The translations under genes were made by a program, and so were the position numbers. The notes beneath the pieces are model-generated. The model was not told where the DNA came from and did not search any database. It saw only the letters and a program-made list of their open reading frames with translations. 64,000 nucleotides of DNA, taken from assembly GCA_019203745.1 (NCBI GenBank), contig CP078104.1, positions 682,001-746,000 of the forward strand, read 5' to 3'. The stretch is from Chryseobacterium sp. E1 (GTDB lineage: Bacteria; Bacteroidota; Bacteroidia; Flavobacteriales; Weeksellaceae). Shown one piece after another: positions 7,595-17,279 of the stretch; position 1 is the stretch's first letter; each line of letters starts with the position of its first letter.

Positions 7595-8989
7595 ATGTTT
7601 ACTGATACAATCAAAATAAAAACCGTTTCGAAAAAAACTCTGGGAGACCTTCACACTCCCATGAATATTTACCTTAAAATCAGGGATAAATTCAGAGATA
7701 CCATTCTTCTGGAGAGTTCCGATTCAAAAAGTATTGACAATAATTTTTCCTTCATCGCCATCAATGCCATCGCCGGAATTGAGGTAAAAAACCTTAGTGA
7801 GTATGAAATTAAGCTTCCTGATTCTGCTCCGGTAAAACATCAGATCATGGAACGCAGTATCACGGATATATTTGAGGATTTCCGTAAAACCTTTGAATGT
7901 GAAAAAACCAGTGACCCGATAGAGCAGACTGCCCAGAGCCTTTTTGGATATACCAGTTTTGAAGCGGTACAGTTCTTTGAAAATATCAATTTAAAAGCAC
8001 AGAGTCCGGAGGTGGAAATTCCGGTTTTAAGATACAGGCTGTACCAATATGTAATTGCCATCAATCACTTTAATGATGAGATGTACCTTATTGAAAATCA
8101 GATCAGCGGAATAAAGTCTGAGTTTCACCTGCTGGAAAATCTCATCAAAAATCAGAATACTCCGGTCTACCCTTTTGAGAAGAACGGCCAGGAAACTTCA
8201 AACATTACCGCCGAAGAGTATATCGGACTGGTAAAAACGGCTCAGAAGCACTGTATGAGAGGTGATGTTTTTCAATTGGTTTTAAGCAGAAGATTTGAGC
8301 AAAAATTTAAAGGTGATGAATTTAATGTGTACAGGGCTTTAAGAAATATCAATCCTTCCCCTTACCTTTTTTATTTTGATTACGGAAGCTATAAATTATT
8401 CGGATCAAGCCCTGAAAGCCAGCTGATTATTAAAAACAACAAAGCCATCATTCATCCTATTGCCGGAACATCAAAAAGAACGGGGAATTTTGAGACCGAT
8501 CTTCAGGCCATTGAAGCTTTAAAAGCCGATCCTAAAGAAAATGCAGAACACACCATGCTGGTAGACCTTGCGAGAAATGATCTGGGGAAACTCGGAAGCA
8601 ATGTTACGGTTACCAAACTTAAAGAAATACAGCTTTTCTCTCATGTGATTCATATGGTAAGCGAGGTAACTGCAGATGTTGCAAATGATATCAATCCTCT
8701 TGAAATGGTTTCTGCTACCTTTCCTCAGGGCACATTAAGCGGAGCCCCAAAACATAAAGCCCTTCAGCTGATCAATCAATATGAAAAAGACTCCCGCGGA
8801 TATTATGGCGGTTGTATAGGAATGATCGGATTAAACGGAACCTGCAATCAGGCGATTATGATCAGAACATTTTTAAGCAAAAACAATACGCTGTATTATC
8901 AGGCAGGAGCAGGTCTTGTAGCCAAGTCAGTTCCTGAAAATGAACTGCAGGAAGTGAACAATAAACTGAATGCATTGAAAAAGCTGTAG
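7595..8989 (+). CDS. trpE: Anthranilate synthase component I
   Basis: TrpE converts chorismate to anthranilate, the first step of tryptophan synthesis, using ammonia supplied by TrpG. The 464-residue frame is intact. The chorismate-binding domain fills the C-terminal two thirds: RGDVFQLVLSRRFEQ, PSPYLFYFDYG, GSSPESQL, PIAGTSKRTG, HTMLVDLARNDLGK and TFPQGTLSGAPKHKALQLI are all family signatures. It is the first structural gene after the attenuator and is followed by trpG 53 bases later. Loss of this gene would leave the operon without its committed step. Confidence 0.96.
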   Translation: MFTDTIKIKTVSKKTLGDLHTPMNIYLKIRDKFRDTILLESSDSKSIDNNFSFIAINAIAGIEVKNLSEYEIKLPDSAPVKHQIMERSITDIFEDFRKTFECEKTSDPIEQTAQSLFGYTSFEAVQFFENINLKAQSPEVEIPVLRYRLYQYVIAINHFNDEMYLIENQISGIKSEFHLLENLIKNQNTPVYPFEKNGQETSNITAEEYIGLVKTAQKHCMRGDVFQLVLSRRFEQKFKGDEFNVYRALRNINPSPYLFYFDYGSYKLFGSSPESQLIIKNNKAIIHPIAGTSKRTGNFETDLQAIEALKADPKENAEHTMLVDLARNDLGKLGSNVTVTKLKEIQLFSHVIHMVSEVTADVANDINPLEMVSATFPQGTLSGAPKHKALQLINQYEKDSRGYYGGCIGMIGLNGTCNQAIMIRTFLSKNNTLYYQAGAGLVAKSVPENELQEVNNKLNALKKL

Positions 8990-9042
8990 AAAAAGCTGAA
9001 AAAATCGTAGAAAAATAACAGTTACCCCTTAAAAACAAAAAA

Positions 9043-9642
9043 ATGAGCAACTCTATAAATACTCCATCGGCATCTAAAGTTCTGGTATTTGATAACTATG
9101 ACAGCTTTACATATAACCTGGTTCAGATTATTGAAAGGATCTTAAACCGGAAAGTGGATGTGGTGAGAAATGATAAAATAACTCTGGAAGAAATAGACCA
9201 ATATGACAAGATCATTCTTTCTCCAGGCCCTGGAATTCCGGAAGAAGCAGGTATTTTGCTGGATCTGATTAAGGCTTATGCTCCAACTAAAAGCATTCTG
9301 GGAGTATGTCTGGGGCAGCAGGCCATTGCCGAAGCCTTCGGAGGAAGCCTGATCAACCTTTCAGAAATTTTTCATGGCGTGGCCACCACTACAGACCTTG
9401 TAAAAGAAAATACAAAGCTATTTAAGGACCTGAATTCAGGAATTGAAGTGGGAAGATACCACAGCTGGGCTGTAAATCCTGATAATTTCCCTGAAGAACT
9501 GGAAATTACAGCAATCGATAAAGACGGAATGATCATGGCCCTACAGCACAGAACCTATGATGTACACGGAGTACAATTCCATCCTGAAAGTATTTTGACT
9601 CCTGACGGAGAAGTAATCATCAAAAATTTTCTTCTGTCATGA
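9043..9642 (+). CDS. trpG: Anthranilate synthase component II (glutamine amidotransferase)
   Basis: TrpG hydrolyses glutamine and passes ammonia to TrpE. The 199-residue class I amidotransferase shows LVFDNYDSFTYNLVQ at the N-terminus, the SPGPGIP loop, the nucleophile in GVCLGQQAIAEAFGG (Cys near residue 88) and the catalytic His-Glu pair in HGVQFHPESILTP. It overlaps trpD by 4 bases (ATGA), so translation of the two is coupled. In some bacteria this subunit also serves folate synthesis; its place in the operon points to tryptophan here. Confidence 0.96.
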   Translation: MSNSINTPSASKVLVFDNYDSFTYNLVQIIERILNRKVDVVRNDKITLEEIDQYDKIILSPGPGIPEEAGILLDLIKAYAPTKSILGVCLGQQAIAEAFGGSLINLSEIFHGVATTTDLVKENTKLFKDLNSGIEVGRYHSWAVNPDNFPEELEITAIDKDGMIMALQHRTYDVHGVQFHPESILTPDGEVIIKNFLLS

Positions 9643-10670
9643 AAACAACAGCAACTTTACCCACAATAAAAACCCCACAAATGAAAGAAATACTGCAATA
9701 CCTGTTTAATCATCATACACTCTCAAAATCCGAGGCCAAAGCCATGATGATCGAAATTGCTCAGAATAAATTCAATGCTGCTGAAGTGACGGCTTTCATC
9801 AGTGTCTTTCTGATGCGGAATATTACCCTGAACGAGCTGGAAGGTTTCAGAGAAGCTCTTCTTCAGATGGCAGTACCTGTAGATCTGGATGCCAGTGATG
9901 CCATTGACATCGTAGGAACCGGAGGTGACGGAAAAAACACAATCAATATATCAACATTGGCCAGCTTTGTAGTGGCCGGAGCCGGGCAGAAGGTAACAAA
10001 ACATGGGAATTACGGGGCTTCTACCACTACAGGCTCTTCCAATGTGCTGGAAGAACTGGGGTATCAGTTTAAAAACAATACAGAGCAGCTGAATGAAGAT
10101 CTCAACAGAGCCAACATCTGCTTTCTACATGCTCCTTACTTCCACCCTGCCCTGCAATCCGTCGGGTTATTGAGGAAATCCCTGGGATTAAGAACTTTCT
10201 TTAATCTCTTAGGCCCATTAGTCAATCCTGCAAAACCTCAGTTTTCAATGATCGGGGTTTACAATCTGGAGATTGCAAGGATCTATCAGTATCTTCTTCA
10301 GAAAGAAAACCGTGAATTTATTCTGGTACACGGGCTGGACGGCTATGATGAGATCAGCTTAACCCACGATAGTAAAATTATTACCAAAAGTGGTGAGAAC
10401 ATCTATTCTGCAGAAGATCTTGGTTTTAATCCTGTAACTCTGGACGATATTAAAGCGGGCAACAGCATTCAGGAAACGGCAGGAATCTTTACAGATATCC
10501 TGCAAGGTAAAGGAAGCGAACAGCAAAATTCCGTGGTTCTGGCCAACGCATCCACAGCGCTTTATCATACAGGAAAATTTGGAACTTATAACGACTGTCT
10601 TCTTCTTGCTCAGGAAAGCCTGCATAGCGGAAAAGCATTAAAGAGCTTTGAACTTTTAATTAATGCATAA
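9639..10670 (+). CDS. trpD: Anthranilate phosphoribosyltransferase
   Basis: TrpD joins anthranilate to phosphoribosyl pyrophosphate. The 343-residue frame is intact. The PRPP-binding loop GTGGDGKNTINISTLASFVVA and the anthranilate-site motif KHGNYGASTTTGSSNVLEELG are present, as is PLVNPAKPQFSMIGVY. The likely start at 9639 overlaps the trpG stop; an in-frame Met at 9681 (MKEILQYL) matches the usual N-terminus better and is an alternative start. It lies between trpG and trpC. Confidence 0.95.
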   Translation: MKTTATLPTIKTPQMKEILQYLFNHHTLSKSEAKAMMIEIAQNKFNAAEVTAFISVFLMRNITLNELEGFREALLQMAVPVDLDASDAIDIVGTGGDGKNTINISTLASFVVAGAGQKVTKHGNYGASTTTGSSNVLEELGYQFKNNTEQLNEDLNRANICFLHAPYFHPALQSVGLLRKSLGLRTFFNLLGPLVNPAKPQFSMIGVYNLEIARIYQYLLQKENREFILVHGLDGYDEISLTHDSKIITKSGENIYSAEDLGFNPVTLDDIKAGNSIQETAGIFTDILQGKGSEQQNSVVLANASTALYHTGKFGTYNDCLLLAQESLHSGKALKSFELLINA

Positions 10671-10703
10671 GAATCCAACGGTTAAATAATTTTTAAGCAC
10701 AAA

Positions 10704-11479
10704 ATGACAATACTCGATACCATTATTAAAAAAAGAAAAAAGAAGAAATAACAGCAGCAAAATCTGCCATTTCTGTGGAACGATTAAAAGACACTGAGTT
10801 TTTCAGAAGAGATACTTATTCTCTCAAGGCATCTGTAAAAAATAAAAACGGAATTATTGCCGAATTTAAAAGACAGTCTCCATCAAAAGGTATCATCAAT
10901 AATACTGTTCAGCCTCTGGAAGTTGTTTCTGCTTACGAAAAATTCGGGGCCAGCGGGATTTCCATCTTAACGGACCGGGATTTCTTCGGAGGAAATCTGA
11001 ATGATATTGTAAGTGTAAGAAATCAGATCAATATTCCTATTCTCCGAAAAGACTTTATGATTGATGAATATCAGTTTTATGAAGCCAAAAGTATAGGTGC
11101 AGATGCTGTATTATTGATTGCAGCCTGTCTTTCTCCTGATCAGGTTCAGGAATTTACAGAGCTGGCTCATGAACTGAACATGGAGGTTTTGCTGGAAATT
11201 CACACGGAAGAAGAGCTAAAACATTTTAATTCAAAGATTGATCTGGTGGGAATTAATAACAGGAATTTAAAAGATTTCAAAGTAGATCTCCAGCACTCTG
11301 TTCAGCTTAAAAATCTGCTTCCGAAAGAAGTTTTGTCTGTTGCTGAAAGCGGGATTTACCATCTTGATGATTTTAAATTTTTGAAAGAAAAAGGTTTTGA
11401 CAGTTTCCTGATGGGAGAATATTTCATGAAAAATACAAATCCTGCCAAAGTATTTGAAGAATTTTCCACACACATCTGA
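10704..11479 (+). CDS. trpC: Indole-3-glycerol-phosphate synthase (N-terminal frameshift)
   Basis: TrpC closes the indole ring from CdRP. Starting at ATG 10704 (MTILDTIIKKRKK) and correcting one base in the A/G-rich run near 10740 joins to EEITAAKSAISVERLKD and the rest. The (beta/alpha)8 barrel shows IIAEFKRQSPSKG, ISILTDRDFFGG, ILRKDFMIDEYQ, DAVLLIAACL, VGINNRNLKDF and SVAESGI. The length of about 258 residues is normal. It stands alone, not fused to trpF as in enterobacteria. Confidence 0.94.
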
Positions 11480-11532
11480 AAAATGAACTGGAAACATAAT
11501 GACAGTACCATCGCTAATCCATCATTATATTT

Positions 11533-12231
11533 ATGAACCATCAGCATCACTCTAAATTAAAAGTCTGCGGTTTAACACAACCAGACCAGATTCAGGAACT
11601 CATAACGATGAAAGTCGATTTTCTGGGTTTCATTTTCTATGAAAGATCACCAAGATACGTTCTGAATCATTTGACATTGGACGACATTTCAAAGATTGAT
11701 CATCAGGGGAAAACAGGTGTTTTTGTCAATGAAAAAATCGATAAAGTGGTCGAAATTGCTGAAAAAGCCCGTCTTAATATGATTCAGCTTCACGGTGATG
11801 AGGATCCAGGATTTATCAGAAGTTTAAAGGAGAAGCTTCCTGAACTACAAATTATAAAAGTAATCAGAATCAATTCCGGAATTTTAAAAGATGAAGAATC
11901 TCTTATTAATTTTAAACATCAGTTTTCCGAGTCAATTGGCTCCACTCAGAATGCTATTGACTTTATCCTTTTTGATACTGATTCAAAAGCTTTCGGAGGT
12001 ACAGGACATGCTTTTGACTGGAATATTCTGCAACAACTGGAACTGAACAAACCCTATTTTCTGAGCGGCGGCATTTCAGAAGAAAACATAGATGATATAG
12101 AAAAATTACATCCCCAACCTTTTGCATTGGATATCAATTCAAAATTTGAGACAGAACCCGGCAATAAAGACATTAGCAAGATTAAAAGATTCATGTCTAT
12201 ATTGTCCGAAGATACCAACAGGACGATGTAA
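11533..12231 (+). CDS. trpF: Phosphoribosylanthranilate isomerase
   Basis: TrpF isomerises PRA to CdRP. The 232-residue frame is intact and has KVCGLTQPDQI at the N-terminus, DFLGFIFYERSPRYV, GVFVNEKID, LHGDEDPGF, FDTDSKAFGGTGHAFDW and FLSGGISEENI, the usual barrel motifs. The catalytic Cys (KVCG) and Asp (FDTDSK) are both present. It follows trpC by 53 bases and precedes the GNAT gene. Confidence 0.95.
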   Translation: MNHQHHSKLKVCGLTQPDQIQELITMKVDFLGFIFYERSPRYVLNHLTLDDISKIDHQGKTGVFVNEKIDKVVEIAEKARLNMIQLHGDEDPGFIRSLKEKLPELQIIKVIRINSGILKDEESLINFKHQFSESIGSTQNAIDFILFDTDSKAFGGTGHAFDWNILQQLELNKPYFLSGGISEENIDDIEKLHPQPFALDINSKFETEPGNKDISKIKRFMSILSEDTNRTM

Positions 12232-12305
12232 CTCCAAATTGGACATCGTTCAATAATTAAAAACACAAAAGCTCTTTGCTAACTTGAACATATAAAACCT
12301 ATCTT

Positions 12306-12850
12306 ATGAGATATCAGATTAAATCAACAGACGAATTGACAGAGAATGAAATAGAGCATATTCTTCAGCTTTGGGATATTGATATATGGAATAAGATGAA
12401 AACCGATTATTTCCGGACGTTTTTCAAAGATTCGAATTTCATTTCCTGCTGGATGCCGGTGAAAACATACTGGCCTTGCTCCGGGTTAATTTTGATTTTA
12501 CTCTGGAGATTTTTGGGAAAAGGTTTCCTTTTGCAGAAGCAGTCGGTCTGGTTTCTGCTCACAGGAAAAAAAGGTTATGGTGCTCAATTGGTTCGTCATT
12601 TCAGGGATCATGTTACGCTGCAAAAGATGGAGACAATAGGATTCTGTCATCAGGAACTTCGTCCGTTCTACGAAAAATGCAATATTGAGATAGTATATGA
12701 TAAAGCTAAAATGATCAAAGAAAGTATAGGCTCAGAATGGATCAATTCCGAAGACGATGATATTTTGATTTTTAATGTTTCCGGGAGAGAAAAGAACTGC
12801 TGAGACAGTTGAATGCACAAAACAATGCTTATTTAATCACTAAAGAATAA
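12306..12850 (+). CDS. GNAT family acetyltransferase inside the trp operon (frameshifted)
   Basis: Joining three frames gives a protein of about 182 residues. The N-terminus is [20 protein letters not shown]. The middle reads [20 protein letters not shown] and [20 protein letters not shown], where the basic KKGYG loop is the acetyl-CoA binding motif of GNAT enzymes. Then come [15 protein letters not shown] and a C-terminus [12 protein letters not shown] after correcting an A-run near 12795. It lies 75 bases after trpF and ends 4 bases before trpB, in the same direction, so it is probably cotranscribed. The acceptor substrate is unknown. It is not a known step of tryptophan synthesis. Confidence 0.8.
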
Positions 12851-12854
12851 AAAA

Positions 12855-14039
12855 ATGAATTATAAAAACCCCGATGAAAATGGATATTATGGAGATTTTG
12901 GAGGTGCTTTCATCCCCGAAATGCTGTATCCTAATGTAGAAGAGTTACAGAAAAACTATCTTGAGATCATAGAATCTGAAGATTTTCAGAATGAATATCA
13001 GGATCTGCTTACCCATTATGTGGGCCGGGCCACTCCTCTTTATCTGGCTAAAAACCTAAGTAAGAAATATAAAACCCAGATCTATCTGAAAAGAGAAGAC
13101 CTCAACCATACCGGAGCTCACAAGATCAATAATGCTTTGGGGCAGGTTTTACTGGCAAAACGTTTAGGTAAAACCAGGATTATTGCTGAAACCGGAGCCG
13201 GGCAGCATGGAGTGGCTACGGCTACGGCCTGTGCTTTATTGGGTCTTGAATGCATTGTCTACATGGGTGAGATCGATATTCAGAGACAGGCACCGAACGT
13301 GGCAAGGATGAAAATGCTGGGAGCGGAAGTAGTTGCAGCCACTTCAGGATCAAAAACCCTGAAAGATGCTGTAAACGAGGCTCTTAGAGACTGGATCAAC
13401 AATCCTGTTACGACTCATTATGTCATTGGAAGTGTGGTAGGTCCCCATCCTTTCCCGGATCTTGTAGCAAGATTTCAGAGCATCATTTCAAAGGAAATCA
13501 GAGAACAGCTGAAAGAGAAGACCGGAAGAGAAAATCCTGATTATGTGATTGCCTGTGTAGGAGGCGGAAGTAATGCTGCCGGAACTTTTTATCATTTTGT
13601 AGAGGAAAAGGACGTTAAAATTATTGCTGCAGAAGCCGGAGGTCTGGGAGTGGATTCAGGAAAGTCTGCCGCCACTACATTTTTGGGAACACTGGGAGTT
13701 TTGCATGGAAGCAAAAGTCTTGTGATGCAGACAGCAGATGGGCAGGTTATAGAACCCCACTCTATCTCTGCGGGATTAGACTATCCTGGAATCGGGCCTT
13801 TTCATGCGCATTTATTTAAAGAAAAACGTGCTGAATTCTTTAGCATTAATGATGATGAAGCCCTGAAATGTGCTTTTGAACTGACCAGGCTGGAAGGAAT
13901 TATCCCGGCTCTGGAAAGTTCTCACGCTCTGGCTGTACTGGATAAAAAGCAGTTTAATGAAGACGATATCATTGTTATCTGCCTGAGTGGCCGTGGTGAT
14001 AAGGATATGGAAACGTATCTTAAAGAAATTAGAAGTTAG
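12855..14039 (+). CDS. trpB: Tryptophan synthase beta chain
   Basis: TrpB condenses indole with serine using pyridoxal phosphate. The intact 394-residue protein has [17 protein letters not shown] at the start, the PLP lysine in [40 protein letters not shown], the phosphate-binding glycine loop [12 protein letters not shown], and the C-terminal [10 protein letters not shown]. It is the TrpB1 type that pairs with TrpA, consistent with the downstream gene. The last codons overlap the first element of an intergenic repeat. Confidence 0.97.
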   Translation: MNYKNPDENGYYGDFGGAFIPEMLYPNVEELQKNYLEIIESEDFQNEYQDLLTHYVGRATPLYLAKNLSKKYKTQIYLKREDLNHTGAHKINNALGQVLLAKRLGKTRIIAETGAGQHGVATATACALLGLECIVYMGEIDIQRQAPNVARMKMLGAEVVAATSGSKTLKDAVNEALRDWINNPVTTHYVIGSVVGPHPFPDLVARFQSIISKEIREQLKEKTGRENPDYVIACVGGGSNAAGTFYHFVEEKDVKIIAAEAGGLGVDSGKSAATTFLGTLGVLHGSKSLVMQTADGQVIEPHSISAGLDYPGIGPFHAHLFKEKRAEFFSINDDEALKCAFELTRLEGIIPALESSHALAVLDKKQFNEDDIIVICLSGRGDKDMETYLKEIRS

Positions 14040-14115
14040 ATACTAGAAATTAGTAAATATTACCTAATAAAAAGTATTCACCTTCTAACCTCTAACTTCT
14101 AACTTCTAACTTCTA
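14031..14115. repeat. Heptanucleotide tandem repeat with inverted partner between trpB and trpA
   Basis: TCTAACC/T is repeated four times with a 7-base period at 14084-14111. AGAAGTTAGA at 14031-14040, which includes the trpB stop codon, is the exact reverse complement of the TCTAACTTCT in the array, so the two could form a hairpin in the mRNA between trpB and trpA. No gene lies here. Confidence 0.8.
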
Positions 14116-14125
14116 TAATAAAAAA

Positions 14126-14858
14126 ATGAAAAAACTAAATATATATTTCACAGCAGGTATCCCGCAACTGGATGATACTGCTGCTATCATACAGCTGATT
14201 CAGGATTCAGGAGCAGATATGATCGAGATCGGTATGCCCTATTCTGACCCGGTAGCAGACGGCCCTGTCATTCAGAAGGCCCACGAACTGGCATTACAGA
14301 ACGGAATGACCATTGAGAAGCTTTTCTCCCAATTAAAAACAATCAAAAATAAGATCAGGGTTCCTGTCATTTTAATGGGGTATATTAATCCCGTATTAAG
14401 TTTCGGATTTGAAAGATTTTGCCGGGAATGCTCAGAAAGTGGGGTCTCAGGATTAATCCTTCCGGATCTCCCTCCTATTGAATTTGAGAAAATTATCAGC
14501 AGATTTTAAAAAATACAATCTTAATTTTACATTTCTGGTTACCCCTGAAACATCGGATGAAAGAATTCAATATCTTGATTCATTAAGCTCAGGGTTTCTG
14601 TATGCTGTAAGCTCTTCTTCTACAACAGGAAATGAAAATGCCGTTTTGAAGAATGAAAATTATCTCTCCAGATTATCCGGACTTCCGCTTAAAAATCCGG
14701 TGATGATCGGGTTCGGAATCAAGTCTAGGGAAGATTTTGAAAATGTCACGGAAAAAGCAGCCGGAGGAATCATTGGAACAGCCTTCGTAAATATTTTACT
14801 GCAGCATAAAGACTGGAAGAAGAATACCATAGATTTTATCCATTCCATAAAAGGGTAA
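14126..14858 (+). CDS. trpA: Tryptophan synthase alpha chain (frameshifted)
   Basis: TrpA cleaves indole-3-glycerol phosphate and passes indole to TrpB. The first part has NIYFTAGIPQLDD, DMIEIGMPYSDPVADGPVIQ (catalytic Glu and Asp) and VILMGYINPVLSFG up to GLILPDLPP. A break near 14500 changes frame, and the second part gives FTFLVTPETSDERIQYLD, YAVSSSSTTG, MIGFGIKSREDFE and GGIIGTAFV. The joined length of about 243 residues is slightly short but normal for the phylum. The break fits one missing A in the run after FEKIISR. It is the last gene of the operon. Confidence 0.94.
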
Positions 14859-14889
14859 AATTCACTAAATTTGTATATCAAAAAATGGT

Positions 14890-15616
14890 ATGAATACAAA
14901 TCAAAATAAAGCAGTAAATTTGAGGATTTAGGGGTAAAGGAATATCAGCCCGCCTGGGATTATCAGGAAAAACTGATGAAAGATATTATCGATACCAAGA
15001 TAAAAAACCGTGATCTGCCTGCCGAACAGCATATTACAACTCCCAACCACCTTCTTCTGGTAGAGCACCCACATGTGTACACTTTGGGAAAAAGCGGACA
15101 TGAGGAAAACATGCTTGCCGGTATGGATAAACTGAAGGAACTGGAAGCTACCTATGTAAAAACCAACCGTGGGGGCGATATTACTTATCACGGATACGGA
15201 CAGATCGTTGGATATCCTGTTCTGGATCTTGAAAACTTCTTCACTGATATCCATTTATATATGAGAAATCTGGAAGAGGTGATCATCAGAACGATTGGTG
15301 AATACGGACTGAAAGGAGAACGCTCTTCAGGAGAAACCGGAGTATGGCTGGATGTAGGAAAACCTTATGCCAGAAAGATCTGTGCTATGGGGTAAAAGCT
15401 TCCCGATGGGTAACCCTTCATGGTTTTGCGCTGAATGTCAATACGGATATGCGGTATTTTGAATACATTATCCCATGCGGAATTAAAGACAAGCAGGTGA
15501 CTTCCCTGAAAAGAGAGCTTGAAAGAGAGCTTACCCCGGAAGAAATGGAAGATATCAAGGCAAAGATCAGAAAACATTTTGCCGATGTATTCCAGGCCGA
15601 ATTGATTTACAAATAA
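14890..15616 (+). CDS. lipB: Octanoyltransferase (lipoate synthesis), frameshifted
   Basis: LipB moves octanoate from acyl carrier protein to lipoyl domains of 2-oxoacid dehydrogenases. Starting at ATG 14890 ([19 protein letters not shown] after correction), the protein has [36 protein letters not shown] (the signature G-G-x-x-T-x-H-G-P/Y-G-Q) and the catalytic Cys-Lys region reconstructed as [20 protein letters not shown]. Two one-base breaks occur, near 14920 and near 15395. The length of about 242 residues is normal. Confidence 0.94.
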
Positions 15617-15623
15617 AGAAATA

Positions 15624-15658
15624 AAAACACCAGTTTCAGGATTTGAAACTGGTGTTTT
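15624..15658 (+). terminator. Intrinsic terminator after lipB
   Basis: A perfect 15-base stem, AAAACACCAGTTTCA and TGAAACTGGTGTTTT, with a 5-base loop sits 8 bases after the lipB stop. Confidence 0.85.
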
Positions 15659-15907
15659 GCTTAAAGAATAGGCGAATGTCTTCATTCTTTACTGCTTACT
15701 ATTTTTGAAACCTATTTTTCTATAAAGACAGCCTGTCAGACCACAAATCTCCCATCTCAATCATAAGGATTATCAAGTATTTTAAATTTTTATTAAAAAA
15801 TATTTGCCTGTATTTTAAATTTTGTTACTTTTATTATCACAAAATTGTGAACTATTATTGATTTAATAATTCATAAAAAACACCACTAATCAAAACTTAT
15901 GAGAATT

Positions 15908-16865
15908 ATGAAAAATTCATTTTATCCATGATGGTATTCGTGACGGTTCTGTCATTCAATGCCTGCGCTGATTCAAGCGCCAATCAAGAACAAAATTTAA
16001 CATCTAAAGAGGCTGGCGAAATTGCAATGAAAGATTTCGGCAGAACTGTCCCGGTAGGGATAGAAAAAGAGAATGGAAAGTTTAAGGTTTCATTTATGGT
16101 CAGTGCCCAACCTTATGAAATAGCGGACACTCAAGAAAATGAAAGCTATATTTCTATGATCAGACAGGCTGTAAAAGATGAATCTCCGGTTCATATTTTC
16201 CTGAAAAACAATTCTAACGAGATTGCAAAAGTAGAGAAAGCTACAGAGGAAGACATCCGTTATTTCAGATCTGTTCTTACTAAAGAAGTTCAGGAAGAAA
16301 GCAGAAAATTAACAAGTGTTATTCCTAACCTGGCCACTTTGAACAGCTTATTTACTCAGATCAAGAACCAGGCATGCGGTACCTCTACAGCCTCTTCACC
16401 TTGTATCACATTCAGATATCCTGTAGACGGATGCTATGCAAGAGCACACAAAATGAGACAGATCCTGATCAATGCAGGCTATGACTGTGAGAAGCAGTTC
16501 GTATACGGAAACCTTAGAGCTTCTACAGGTACCTGCTGCGTATCGTGGGTTTATCACGTTGCCATTCTTGTAAGCTTTAAAAATGCATCAGGAGTTGTTG
16601 AAAAAGAATCATAGATCCTTCATTGTTCTCAAGCGGACCTGTAACTGATGCGGCATGGAGAGCGGCATGTACCAATACTTCATGCGGATCTGCTTCTGTT
16701 TCTTCCTATGCCAATACGGCTGGAAATGTTTATTACAGAAGCCCCTCAGGATCTTTATTGTATGACAACAATTATGTGAACACCAATTGTGTACTGACTA
16801 AATTTTCAGCACTTTCCGGATGTTCTCCTTCCCCGGCTCCTAATGTATCAAGCTGCGGATTCTAA
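15908..16865 (+). CDS. Preproprotein-glutaminase (secreted), frameshifted
   Basis: Protein-glutaminase deamidates glutamine side chains in intact proteins and is known from Chryseobacterium proteolyticum as a pre-pro-enzyme. Here the signal MKKFILSMMVFVTVLSFNAC is followed by a prodomain of about 110 residues (DFGRTVPVGIEKENGKFKVS, then SAQPYEI) and a mature domain starting near SVIPNLATLNSLF. The catalytic Cys is in YPVDGCYARAHKM, His in VYHVAILVS and Asp in RIIDPSLFSSGPV, restored across an A-run near 16610. The C-terminal CSPSPAPNVSSCGF also matches. Two one-base breaks occur. An upstream in-frame ATG at 15899 is an alternative start. Confidence 0.95.
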
Positions 16866-16879
16866 TTAACTTCTATAAA

Positions 16880-16915
16880 ACTCCTGCAGTAAATCTGTAC
16901 TGCGGGAGCTTTTTA
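16880..16915 (+). terminator. Intrinsic terminator after protein-glutaminase
   Basis: CTCCTGCAGTA pairs with TACTGCGGGAG (one G-U pair) and is followed by CTTTTT. It separates the enzyme gene from the small lipoprotein gene at 16932, so the latter may depend on read-through or on its own promoter. Confidence 0.8.
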
Positions 16916-16931
16916 TTTAATATATTGCGAT

Positions 16932-17246
16932 ATGAAACTCTGGAACTATCTCTTATTACTCTTTATTATGATTACATCATGCTCCGGAAATTCCGGTTCA
17001 CAAAACCTGACATGGTATAACAATTCCACCATTACCAATATTCTTGAAGACCCTGACAAGCCGAATGAAGTTGTACGGATTGCTATCGGAATTAGCGCTC
17101 AGGTATTTTATATTTCAAAAAAATCACCGGATTATAATGCTCTCTTTGAAAAGGCAAAACAAAGCTATAAGCAAGGTAAGGCATTCAATATAGGGATTGA
17201 AAACAAAACCAATATCATAAAGCAGATCAATGAAGTAAAAAAATAG
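16932..17246 (+). CDS. Small lipoprotein resembling the protein-glutaminase propeptide
   Basis: The 104-residue protein starts with a lipoprotein signal (YLLLLFIMITSC, Cys at residue 18). Its body resembles the prodomain of the enzyme encoded just upstream. IAIGISAQVFYISKKSPDY matches the prodomain's VSFMVSAQPYEIADTQENES. KAFNIGIENKTNIIKQINEV matches PVHIFLKNNSNEIAKVEKAT, in the same order and spacing. There is no catalytic domain. By analogy with other enzymes that have free propeptide-like inhibitors, it could inhibit or help fold the glutaminase in the periplasm; that role is inference from similarity and position only. Confidence 0.8.
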   Translation: MKLWNYLLLLFIMITSCSGNSGSQNLTWYNNSTITNILEDPDKPNEVVRIAIGISAQVFYISKKSPDYNALFEKAKQSYKQGKAFNIGIENKTNIIKQINEVKK

Positions 17247-17279
17247 TCACTGATCGACGTTGATAACAAATTCAATTAT

